Origin: an uncultured Eubacteriales bacterium
GTDB lineage: Bacteria > Bacillota > Clostridia > Lachnospirales > Lachnospiraceae
Length of the DNA stretch: 14,090 nucleotides
Assembly (NCBI GenBank): GCA_900549105.1
Contig: URND01000082.1
Location: 1-14,090 of the forward strand
Reading direction: 5' to 3'
In this document: positions 1 to 6,737 of the stretch, piece by piece
Position numbering within the stretch: position 1 is the first letter of the stretch
How the letters are laid out: each line of letters begins with the position of its first letter
The notes under the pieces: generated by a model
Told to the model about the DNA's origin: nothing
Databases searched by the model: none
What the model saw: only the letters and a program-made list of their open reading frames with translations
Program-made: the position numbers and the translations under genes

Positions 1-17
1 ACTGCTGTAGTATGCCA

Positions 18-368
18 TTAAAATCCAAAGCCCCCAAATCCGCCAAGTCCTCCGGTGACTTTTGCCATGGATGCCTGGGATATTTCATCAATTTTTCTCA
101 AAGCTTCATTTGTCGCAGCGACAATCAGGTCCTCCAACATCTCGATATCATCCGGGTCAACAACCTCTTCCTCGATTTTCACAGAAAGAATTTCTTTTTT
201 GCCGGAAACCTTTACTGTCACCGCTCCGCCGCCGGCTGTTGCCTCTGCTTCTGTTTCCTCGAGAGCTTTCGTAGCCTCTTCCATCTGTTTCTGCATTTTC
301 TGTGCCTGTTTCATTAAGTTATTCATATTTCCCGGCATACCTCCCGGGAATCCACCTCTTTTTGCCAT
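18..368 (-). CDS. ybaB: YbaB/EbfC family nucleoid-associated protein
   Basis: A 116-residue protein, close to the usual 100-115 of the YbaB/EbfC family. It begins with a Gly/Met/Asn-rich head, followed by a Met/Gln/Lys-rich amphipathic helix (about residues 15-42). The beta core follows, with 'GGGAVTVKVSGKKEILSVKI' at about 47-66, and the protein ends in a Gly/Phe-rich tail. The family forms dimers that bind DNA non-specifically and affect nucleoid structure and recombination. The start is set by GGAGG eight bases upstream of ATG. It follows dnaX with a 42-base gap, the classic dnaX-ybaB-recR order; recR would lie past the left edge, which cannot be checked here. It is probably transcribed with dnaX. 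Confidence 0.95.
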   Translation of the reverse strand: MAKRGGFPGGMPGNMNNLMKQAQKMQKQMEEATKALEETEAEATAGGGAVTVKVSGKKEILSVKIEEEVVDPDDIEMLEDLIVAATNEALRKIDEISQASMAKVTGGLGGFGGFGF

Positions 369-410
369 TTTATGCTCCTCCTTCTATATATCTATCTTTA
401 CGCTGAAAAC

Positions 411-1979
411 CTAATCCTGGTCCTCATCAATAAATTCTACATGTTCCAAGTGGATTTTATTCGGATTTATAAACAAGGCTTCTTCCGCCCTGCCATTCTC
501 CAGAAGTCTGGATATAATATGAACTTCTTTGCCTATATGTTCACTGACTGCCTTTTCCACAGAAGTTCTATGTCCCTCTGCATCAAAATAGCTCTTTTTC
601 ATGTCATCATGAAAGCCTAAAATAATCTGATTATCCGTGCCTGCACTCACGAGAGCATCTTTAAGCATCATCATCGTACTCATTTCCAGTTCGCTGATAA
701 TCTTGCCCCACTGGCCTACGACGGCTTCCACATCCTCCGCCTGAGCCGGCGATAAACTTTGAGGAGCCGATTCCGCTGGCACCTTCTCTGTCTCCGCAGC
801 CGCCTGCGCCGGCGCCGCTGCCACCCCACGCTCCATCATATCTTCCAATATGGCCAGACGGTTCAAAATGGACTCAAAATTATTTTCCATCTGCGGCTTA
901 CACAGCTTGACAACTGCCAGTTCTATCAGCACCCGTTTTTGTGTCGAATACCGAAGCTGATTTGTCAATTCTGAAAAAATACGGATATAACGCATTAATA
1001 CGGCCTGCTTTATCCGGCCAGCTTCTTCTTTCAGCGCTGCCAGATTCTCCGATGACATATCGAGTACATCCTCCAGTTGGTCCGAACTCTGCACCAGCAT
1101 AAGATTTCTCAAATACCAGGTGAAATCCACCACAAACTGTCCAAGTTCCCGCCCCTGAATAGAAATATCTTCAATCAGCTTCAGCGCCCCCGCCGCATCC
1201 TGGGCCATCACACACCGCAGCAGCCGGCTGAAAACGCTGGTGTCCACCGCACCGAGGATATCCAGCACATGCTCATAGGTCAGCCGCTCATTCAGATAAA
1301 ACGCCACACACTGGTCCAAAAGACTCAGGGCATCACGCATCGATCCATCCGCCGCCTTCGCAATATAGCGCAGCGCCTTGTCCTCCACATCCAGCCCTTC
1401 CTTCTGTGCCAGTTCCGCCAGACGGGCCGTAATCGTATCCACCGTAATTCTTCGAAAATCATATCGCTGACACCGCGAAAGAACGGTCACCGGAATCTTA
1501 TGGGCTTCCGTTGTCGCCAAAACGAAAATAACATATTCCGGCGGCTCCTCCAGGGTCTTCAGCAATGCGTTGAAAGCCCCGGGTGAAAGCATATGAACCT
1601 CATCGATGATATAAACTTTATAACGCCCTTCCGTCGGAGAATACTCCACTTCATCCCGAATCTCACGGATATTATCCACACCGTTGTTGGAAGCCGCGTC
1701 AATCTCAATCACATTCATGGATGCCTGATGCTGAATAGCTCTGCACATGGCACATTCGCCGCAGGGACTTCCGTCCACCGGATGCTGACAATTTACAGCT
1801 TTTGCAAATATTTTTGCCACCGTTGTTTTTCCCGTTCCCCGGGTGCCGCAAAACAGATAGGCATGCCCGATACGCCCGAGGCGTATCTGATTTTTTAACG
1901 TAGTAACAATATGCTCCTGCCCTTTAACATCCTCAAAATTTTGAGGACGCCATTTTCGATAGAGCGCCTGATAGGACAT
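411..1979 (-). CDS. dnaX: DNA polymerase III subunit gamma/tau
   Basis: Clamp-loader ATPase of the replisome, 522 residues from the chosen start. It opens with the family signature MSYQALYRKWRP. Walker A is GTRGTGKTT at about 45-53, the four zinc cysteines are C64, C73, C76 and C79, and Walker B is IIDEVHM at about 124-130. Sensor 1 (LATTE) lies at about 154-158 and the LSRCQ arginine-finger motif at about 168-171. A collar domain follows, then an Ala/Pro/Glu-rich linker (about 390-415) and a tau-like C-terminal domain. A longer GTG start three codons upstream is possible, but ATG at 1979 has AGGGAG eight bases before it and fits the family N-terminus. The 17-base gap to pfkA suggests co-transcription. 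I saw no obvious slippery site. Confidence 0.97.
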   Translation of the reverse strand: MSYQALYRKWRPQNFEDVKGQEHIVTTLKNQIRLGRIGHAYLFCGTRGTGKTTVAKIFAKAVNCQHPVDGSPCGECAMCRAIQHQASMNVIEIDAASNNGVDNIREIRDEVEYSPTEGRYKVYIIDEVHMLSPGAFNALLKTLEEPPEYVIFVLATTEAHKIPVTVLSRCQRYDFRRITVDTITARLAELAQKEGLDVEDKALRYIAKAADGSMRDALSLLDQCVAFYLNERLTYEHVLDILGAVDTSVFSRLLRCVMAQDAAGALKLIEDISIQGRELGQFVVDFTWYLRNLMLVQSSDQLEDVLDMSSENLAALKEEAGRIKQAVLMRYIRIFSELTNQLRYSTQKRVLIELAVVKLCKPQMENNFESILNRLAILEDMMERGVAAAPAQAAAETEKVPAESAPQSLSPAQAEDVEAVVGQWGKIISELEMSTMMMLKDALVSAGTDNQIILGFHDDMKKSYFDAEGHRTSVEKAVSEHIGKEVHIISRLLENGRAEEALFINPNKIHLEHVEFIDEDQD

Positions 1980-1996
1980 TTCTTCCACTCCCTGTT

Positions 1997-3073
1997 CTAT
2001 TCATCTCCGAAGCAGATACCCATATCTTTCGCCTCGCGGATAGCATCGCCCTTCGGATTCACATATTTTAATTTGCCGGCCACTTCACTGAGAGGCACGT
2101 TGACAACCTCAAAACCGTCAAAGGCAACCATCCGGCCATATTTTCTTTCCAGAACAAGCCGGCCTGCTGCCGCCCCCAGTCTTGAAGAAATAAAACGGTC
2201 ATAAGGGTCCGGGCCTCCGCCTCTCTGGGTATGCCCCGGAACAGTGATACGGACTTCCCGCCCGATAGCCTCCTCAATCTGGGCGCCAATTTCATAAGAA
2301 ATGGACGGGTAAGGACTTCCGGCTTTCTTTTTATTATATTCCTTTTTGCTGAGCTGGGCATCCTCTTTCGAAATCGCTCCCTCAGCGACAGCAAGAATGG
2401 AAAACCGCTTTCCTGCCTTATGACGGCGTTCAATGGCCGCCAAAACACAATTCAGATCATAGGGTATCTCCGGCAGAAGGATAATATCCGCACCGCCGGC
2501 CACTCCTGCATGCAGGGTCAGCCAGCCTACTTTGTGCCCCATAACCTCCACAATAAAAACCCGGCCATGGGAAGCCGCCGTCGTATGAATACAGTCAATT
2601 GCATTGGTCGCAATATCCGCCGCACTCTGAAATCCAAAGGTCATATCCGTACCATAAATATCATTGTCTATCGTTTTTGGAAGCGAAACAACATTCATGC
2701 CTTCTTCCTGCAAAAGATTGGCCGTTTTCTGGGAACCGTTTCCGCCCAGAACAACCAGACATTCAAGCCCCAGTTCCCGATAAGTTTTTTTCATGGCCGC
2801 TACTTTATCAATGCCGTCGGCCTCTATAATACGCATCTTTTTAAATGGCTGTCGCGAGGAACCTAAAATTGTTCCGCCCATCGTCAATATCCCGGAAAAA
2901 TCCGATGGCCGCATCACTCGATAATCATTCTGCATCAACCCACGGTAGCCATCCATAAATCCAAGGATTTCCACATCATCCATTTTATTATAAAGAACCT
3001 TTGCGACGCCGCGCATTGTCGCGTTCAGCGCCTGGCAATCACCGCCGCTCGTCAGCATACCAATTCTTCTCAT
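1997..3073 (-). CDS. pfkA: 6-phosphofructokinase (mixed-type PFK, probably ATP-dependent)
   Basis: Phosphorylates fructose 6-phosphate to fructose 1,6-bisphosphate, the committing step of glycolysis. It has 358 residues. The N-terminal loop is LTSGGDCQALNA (7-18). The phosphoryl-donor loop GGNGS (110-114) has Gly where PPi enzymes usually have Asp, which favours ATP. The catalytic motif PKTIDND (132-138) has Lys where classic ATP enzymes have Gly. VEVMGH (175-180) has His in place of the usual Arg, and a substrate loop reads GHTQRGGGPDPYDR near residue 280. These features fit the 'mixed substrate' PFK clade (TIGR02483-like) rather than E. coli-type PfkA, so donor specificity is inference. The gene sits between the SRP RNA and dnaX, with its own promoter. 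A GGAAG lies 11 bases before ATG, with AAAGG closer in. Confidence 0.93.
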   Translation of the reverse strand: MRRIGMLTSGGDCQALNATMRGVAKVLYNKMDDVEILGFMDGYRGLMQNDYRVMRPSDFSGILTMGGTILGSSRQPFKKMRIIEADGIDKVAAMKKTYRELGLECLVVLGGNGSQKTANLLQEEGMNVVSLPKTIDNDIYGTDMTFGFQSAADIATNAIDCIHTTAASHGRVFIVEVMGHKVGWLTLHAGVAGGADIILLPEIPYDLNCVLAAIERRHKAGKRFSILAVAEGAISKEDAQLSKKEYNKKKAGSPYPSISYEIGAQIEEAIGREVRITVPGHTQRGGGPDPYDRFISSRLGAAAGRLVLERKYGRMVAFDGFEVVNVPLSEVAGKLKYVNPKGDAIREAKDMGICFGDE

Positions 3074-3134
3074 AGCCTTTTCGCTTCCTTTCTGTTAAGC
3101 CTGTTTTCCCATTCTCTGGCAAAACACACTTCTT

Positions 3135-3163
3135 ATGATAAATGATACATGAAATAAATGCAA
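3135..3163 (-). promoter_or_regulatory. Promoter for pfkA-dnaX-ybaB
   Basis: On the minus strand, TTGCAT (3158-3163) and TATCAT (3135-3140) are separated by 17 bases, placing a start about 55 bases before the pfkA ATG. It lies just past the SRP RNA terminator, so the pfkA operon need not depend on read-through. Assigned by consensus match only. Confidence 0.6.
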
Positions 3164-3173
3164 TATCCTTCCG

Positions 3174-3210
3174 AAAAAGAAAAGCTCCCGTTATTCAAAC
3201 GAGAACTTTT
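3174..3210 (-). terminator. Intrinsic terminator of the SRP RNA
   Basis: Twelve-base-pair stem (3181-3192 with 3198-3209, two or three G-T wobbles) around a five-base loop, followed on the minus strand by a T-rich run (3174-3180). It lies about a dozen bases beyond the SRP RNA 3' end, where a terminator for that transcript is expected. Confidence 0.85.
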
Positions 3211-3222
3211 ATGTGTTTAAAA

Positions 3223-3487
3223 TCCGTGCATCCTGCTTCGAATCACTCCCACAGACGTTACCTGTACAGTTAACTCAGCCCAGGCGCCCTCACGGCACAC
3301 AGAAGGTCCCGCTTAGTGCTGCTCCATTCCTGACCTGACACGGTTCACAGGTTTCTGTTGCGTAAGACCCAGGCTTCAACGCCACTTATACAGGGCAGCT
3401 CCACAGGATATGACCCTCAGACAGGATATGACCCCTGCTGTAGCGGATTGCAGGTACAAGGCACCGCTATCTCCCCGGCTGCACGGA
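3223..3487 (-). ncRNA. ffs: Signal recognition particle RNA, large (Bacillus/Clostridium) type
   Basis: RNA scaffold of the signal recognition particle. It binds Ffh and, through the Alu domain, slows elongation while ribosomes are targeted to the membrane. About 265 nt. The 5' part, read on the minus strand, contains the very conserved Alu-domain sequence GCGGTGCC-TTGTACCTGCAATCCGCT. The Ffh-binding domain IV lies at 3318-3339, with GTCAGGTC, a GGAA tetraloop closed by A-U, then GGAGCAGC. The 3' part contains the conserved GCCTGGGCTGAGTTAACTG run. The ends pair: CCGTGCA at the 5' end with TGCACGG at the 3' end. Exact ends are estimated from this pairing. Position next to tadA matches the tadA-scr-dnaX order known in Bacillus. 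Confidence 0.96.
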
Positions 3488-3513
3488 AAAGTTATAACAT
3501 TGTCGTATCAACC

Positions 3514-3542
3514 AGTATATCTTGTTTTTATTTTTCTGTCAA
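3514..3542 (-). promoter_or_regulatory. Strong promoter of the SRP RNA, overlapping the end of tadA
   Basis: Minus-strand TTGACA (3537-3542) and TATACT (3514-3519) are exactly 17 bases apart, nearly perfect for the housekeeping sigma factor. The -35 lies in the last codons of tadA. Transcription would start near 3507, leaving about 20 bases of 5' leader to be trimmed from the mature RNA. Confidence 0.85.
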
Positions 3543-4028
3543 GGACTGGTCTTTCTCCTTTTTTCGAGCCTTTTTCAGTTTTCGAAGCTCTTTAAAAAAA
3601 CTGCTGAGCATCTCGGAACACTCCGCGCCAAGCACCCCGGTCTCCAGAGTTACCTGATGATTAAACCCTTCTGTCTGCAGCACATTCAAAACCGAACCGG
3701 CACAACCCGCTTTCGGATTCATGGAGCCGATGACAACTCTGGGAATTCTCGCCTGCACGATAGCTCCGGCACACATTGGACAGGGTTCCAGCGTCACATA
3801 CATGGTGCAGCCTTCCAGCCGCCAGTCGCCAATAACCCTGCTGGCCTTATTCATGGCGATGATTTCCGCATGGGCCAGCGTATTTTTTTTCAGATTCCGC
3901 TTATTATAACCTCTGGCTATAATTTTATCTTCATAGACAATGACACATCCGATGGGCACTTCTTCGATGGCTGCCGCCTTCTTCGCCTGCTTCATAGCTT
4001 CTTTCATGTATTTCTCATCCTGCGTCAT
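3528..4028 (-). CDS. tadA: tRNA-specific adenosine deaminase
   Basis: Converts wobble adenosine-34 to inosine in tRNA-Arg(ACG). It has 166 residues, normal for TadA. The cytidine-deaminase-fold zinc site is complete: H53 with catalytic E55 in HAEIIAMNKA, and C83 and C86 in EPCPMCAGAI. The C-terminal helix is Lys-rich. It lies three bases after lgt, and its ribosome site (GGGG) is inside the last codons of lgt, so translation is probably coupled. The SRP RNA promoter overlaps its 3' end. Confidence 0.96.
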   Translation of the reverse strand: MTQDEKYMKEAMKQAKKAAAIEEVPIGCVIVYEDKIIARGYNKRNLKKNTLAHAEIIAMNKASRVIGDWRLEGCTMYVTLEPCPMCAGAIVQARIPRVVIGSMNPKAGCAGSVLNVLQTEGFNHQVTLETGVLGAECSEMLSSFFKELRKLKKARKKEKDQSLTEK

Positions 4029-4031
4029 AAA

Positions 4032-4856
4032 TTATTCCCCATCCTGCTGCACATTATCTGACAAATATTTACCTTTATAAGTTTTGGACCGCAGCCGCCC
4101 GGAATGAATTCCCCAGGCAATGCCAAGACCGATGCCGATTAAAACAGCAGATAAAAGCTGAGAAACCCGCACGCCCGGAATCAAATACAGGCTGTCCGCA
4201 CGGAGTCCTTCGATAAAACAGCGTATCGCCCCGTAGCCAACCAGATAAAGCACCGTCATCCATCCATCTTTTTTCACTCTGCGCGCAACAATCATCATAA
4301 TAATGAAAAGGATGAGATTTGACGCACTCTCATAAAAAAATGTCGCCTGATGCCACTCCTGCAGATCGTCGATAAAAACGCCATATGGAAAGAACTGTAA
4401 ATCCGGATTAGTAATCACATTTCCAAAGGCTTCCTGATTGACAAAATTTCCCCAACGGCCAATAATCTGCCCCAATAAAAGACTCGGCATGGCAAAATCC
4501 ATCAATCTCAAAAGAGGGAATTTCTGAACTCTGCAGAAAACAACCGCCGTTGCTATACCGCCAATCACACCGCCGTAAATCGCCAGGCCGCCGCCCCGGA
4601 TATTAAAAACCTGACTTAAATCCTGACTGTAATATTCCCATTCAAAAATCACATAATAAATGCGGGCGCAGATAATGGCAATCGGCACCGCAAACAAAAC
4701 AAAGTCAATGATCAAATCGGCTTTATATCCTGCTTTCTGCGCTCTCCAGGCAGCCACGCAGGCAGCCAGAATCATTCCAAAACCAATAATCACCCCATAC
4801 CAGGCAATATTAAAACCTTCAATGCCGAACAGGTTGTGTATGATAAATCTGTCCAT
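4032..4856 (-). CDS. lgt: Prolipoprotein diacylglyceryl transferase
   Basis: Membrane enzyme that moves diacylglycerol from phosphatidylglycerol to the lipobox cysteine of prolipoproteins. About 274 residues with about seven hydrophobic segments. The family motifs GGLAIYGGVIGG and the Lgt signature GRWGNFVNQEAFG are present, as is a late ...RCFIEGLRADSLYL segment. A TTG start five codons upstream is possible, but ATG at 4856 has GGAGG at 8 bases and matches the usual N-terminus. It shares a transcript with tadA and is divergent from nrdG2. Confidence 0.96.
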   Translation of the reverse strand: MDRFIIHNLFGIEGFNIAWYGVIIGFGMILAACVAAWRAQKAGYKADLIIDFVLFAVPIAIICARIYYVIFEWEYYSQDLSQVFNIRGGGLAIYGGVIGGIATAVVFCRVQKFPLLRLMDFAMPSLLLGQIIGRWGNFVNQEAFGNVITNPDLQFFPYGVFIDDLQEWHQATFFYESASNLILFIIMMIVARRVKKDGWMTVLYLVGYGAIRCFIEGLRADSLYLIPGVRVSQLLSAVLIGIGLGIAWGIHSGRLRSKTYKGKYLSDNVQQDGE

Positions 4857-4894
4857 TGTTTCGACCTCCAATCTTTAAAACCTGCTTAGTGAGT

Positions 4895-4923
4895 ATATTA
4901 CTACACTTTTTTCAATAATTCAA
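4895..4923 (-). promoter_or_regulatory. Promoter for lgt-tadA
   Basis: Minus-strand TTGAAT (4918-4923), 17 bases, TAATAT (4895-4900). It is back to back with the nrdG2 promoter; the two -35 boxes lie only 11 bases apart. Confidence 0.55.
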
Positions 4924-4934
4924 ATTTAATTTCA

Positions 4935-4963
4935 TTGTACCTGTTTTCGTTTTATGCTAGAAT
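4935..4963 (+). promoter_or_regulatory. Promoter for nrdG2
   Basis: TTGTAC (4935-4940), 17 bases, TAGAAT (4958-4963), preceded by TGC, a possible extended -10. The start would be near 4970, giving a leader of about 34 bases. Confidence 0.6.
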
Positions 4964-5003
4964 AAAAGGAAGAGTAGATTTAAAATTTGAAGAGGGTATA
5001 CGC

Positions 5004-5699
5004 ATGGAAATCAAAGGACTCGCAAAAACAACTTTATTAGACTATCCCGGACACGTGGCTGCCACATTGTTTGTCGGCAACTGCCAGTTTAAATGTCCGT
5101 TCTGTCATAATGGCTCTCTCGTTACAAAGGCGGCGCAGCTTCCGAACATTCCTTTGGAAGAGGTTTACGCCTTTCTTGAGAAACGCAGAGGGGTGCTGGA
5201 CGGCGTATGTATTACCGGCGGTGAACCGACATTCCAACCGGATTTAAAAGAATTACTCTATGACATCAAGAGTATGGGATACCTTGTTAAACTGGACACC
5301 AACGGCTATGACCCGATTCAGCTTGACCACCTGTTTAATGAAGGTCTTATCGACTATGTCGCCATGGATATTAAAAACAGCCAGGAAAAATATGCCAAAA
5401 CAGCCGGTCTGTCCAATCTGGATCTGACCCGCATTAAGCTGTCTGTCGATTTGATCCGCGACAGCGGCCTGGATTATGAATTCCGCACGACCGTTGTCCG
5501 CGAACTTCATTCCATCGACGACATGTATCAGATTGCCCGCTGGCTGGAAGGTTCGATGGCTTACTATCTCCAGTCCTATGTGGCTTCAGAGGATGTCATC
5601 ATGCCGATTTTCTCCAGTTATTCCAAAGAGGAACTGACAGCAATGCAGGCATTGATGCAAACCTATATCCCCCGGGTATTTCTTCGGGGTATCGATTAA
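5004..5699 (+). CDS. Anaerobic ribonucleoside-triphosphate reductase activating protein (NrdG2-type radical SAM)
   Basis: Radical S-adenosylmethionine enzyme. Family members of this type (TIGR02495, NrdG2) are annotated as installing the glycyl radical in anaerobic ribonucleotide reductase. It has 231 residues from ATG 5004. It starts with IKGLAKTTLLDYPG, followed by the cluster motif C27-x3-C31-x2-C34 (CQFKCPFC), the SAM motif GGEPT at 72-76 and LDTNGYDP near 97. Upstream in-frame ATGs at 4935 overlap the promoter, so the start with GAGGG eight bases ahead is preferred. No nrdD is beside it, so the partner must be elsewhere, and the substrate assignment is by family only. Confidence 0.85.
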   Translation: MEIKGLAKTTLLDYPGHVAATLFVGNCQFKCPFCHNGSLVTKAAQLPNIPLEEVYAFLEKRRGVLDGVCITGGEPTFQPDLKELLYDIKSMGYLVKLDTNGYDPIQLDHLFNEGLIDYVAMDIKNSQEKYAKTAGLSNLDLTRIKLSVDLIRDSGLDYEFRTTVVRELHSIDDMYQIARWLEGSMAYYLQSYVASEDVIMPIFSSYSKEELTAMQALMQTYIPRVFLRGID

Positions 5700-5701
5700 A
5701 A

Positions 5702-5750
5702 ATAAAAAGACAGAATCAATCCACCATAAAATTGATTCCGTCTTTTTTAT
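5702..5750. terminator. Bidirectional intrinsic terminator between nrdG2 and degV
   Basis: Arms 5705-5720 and 5731-5746 form a 16-position stem with one A-C mismatch around a 10-base loop. There are A runs on the left and T runs on the right, so each strand ends in a U tract. It closes the convergent genes nrdG2 and degV. Confidence 0.88.
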
Positions 5751-5763
5751 TTTGCTTCGGTTT

Positions 5764-6639
5764 TTATCTCCGGTCTCCCATATAAAACAAGGCGATGGTT
5801 CCCGGCCCGGAATGAGCGCCTATTGTCGGGCTAACCGGGTTAATCAAAAAGTTTTCAATGCCGAATCTCTCTTTGACAAGCTCAGCCACATATTCTGCAT
5901 CCTCAAGAGCATCGCCGTGACTGATGAACACGATGTCATTTTTATCCCGATAGCTGCCGATGGTCCGCTCCATATTGTCCACAAGGGCTATCAGAGATTT
6001 TTTCCGTCCGCGCACTTTGCCAATCGGAATTAATTTTCCTTCATCACTCACATGGAGAATCGGTTTCACATGGATTAATGTTCCGGCAACAGCCGTCAAT
6101 TTGGAAACTCTTCCGCCCCGATAAAGATGATTCAGATCATCCACCGTAAACTGATGGCAAAAATGAAGTTTATTTTCTTCTATCCATGCCGCCGTCTCAT
6201 CAATCGTCTTTCCTTCGCCGCGGAGCTGTACCGCTTTATGGACAATCAATCCCTGTCCCAGGGAGGCAGCCAAAGTGTCAATAACTATGACCTTATTTTC
6301 TGTATACTGTTCATTCAATTCTCTCGCCACAACCGCTGCATTATTATAGCTGCTGCTTAATTCCGAGGAAAATGCCAGATGCAGAACATCTCTGCCTTCT
6401 TTTAAGTATGTTTCAAACATAGCCTGAAGTTCTTCCGGATTGGCGGCCATCGTTGTCGGCATTTCACCGGCCCGCATCCTATCGTAAAAATCTTTCACCT
6501 CAAGCTCAACTTCCCTGCCGTAAGCAACGCCATTCATATTATAATAAAGTGTGACCAGGTCCAGCCCATTTTCTTTGATATAACTCTTTGGCAAGTCACA
6601 GCATGTATCGGTGGTTATCATAAAACTTAAATCACCCAT
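5764..6639 (-). CDS. DegV family fatty-acid-binding protein
   Basis: DegV proteins bind a fatty acid; FakB members present it to the kinase FakA. 291 residues, typical for the family. The N-terminal MITTDTCCDLP motif (7-17) is the family start, and the lipid-contact motif HLAFSSELSSSYNNA lies near 86-100. RGGRVSKLTAVAG near 174 and a C-terminal HSGPGTIALFYMG (about 275-287) also match. GGAGG lies nine bases before ATG. It is a single-gene unit with its own promoter, and no fakA is in view. Whether it acts in fatty-acid phosphorylation is inference. Confidence 0.93.
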   Translation of the reverse strand: MGDLSFMITTDTCCDLPKSYIKENGLDLVTLYYNMNGVAYGREVELEVKDFYDRMRAGEMPTTMAANPEELQAMFETYLKEGRDVLHLAFSSELSSSYNNAAVVARELNEQYTENKVIVIDTLAASLGQGLIVHKAVQLRGEGKTIDETAAWIEENKLHFCHQFTVDDLNHLYRGGRVSKLTAVAGTLIHVKPILHVSDEGKLIPIGKVRGRKKSLIALVDNMERTIGSYRDKNDIVFISHGDALEDAEYVAELVKERFGIENFLINPVSPTIGAHSGPGTIALFYMGDRR

Positions 6640-6678
6640 TGTCTCGTTCCTCCAGTCTCTTTGCCTATGGTTAGGCTC

Positions 6679-6707
6679 ATTTTACCATAAGCAAATCCAC
6701 TCTGCAA
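6679..6707 (-). promoter_or_regulatory. Promoter for the DegV gene
   Basis: Minus-strand TTGCAG (6702-6707), 17 bases, TAAAAT (6679-6684) with TGG just before it (extended -10). Confidence 0.6.
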
Positions 6708-6737
6708 CATTTTTTCCGACCAATTCTTTTATTTTGG

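Noticed and set aside
12..620. Several plus-strand open frames of 70-119 codons over ybaB and the start of the dnaX end
   Set aside because: They lie opposite or inside well-identified minus-strand genes, lack ribosome sites and have compositions typical of antisense shadows.
2068..2866. Long frames of 126 and 211 codons overlapping pfkA
   Set aside because: Shadow frames of pfkA; no family resemblance and no translation signals.
3358..3657. Plus-strand frames of 61-99 codons over the SRP RNA
   Set aside because: The sequence is the conserved SRP RNA on the minus strand; the frames start inside it and run into antisense tadA.
4857..4871. Longer start of lgt at TTG five codons upstream
   Set aside because: The GGAGG is inside this extension and is correctly spaced for ATG 4856.
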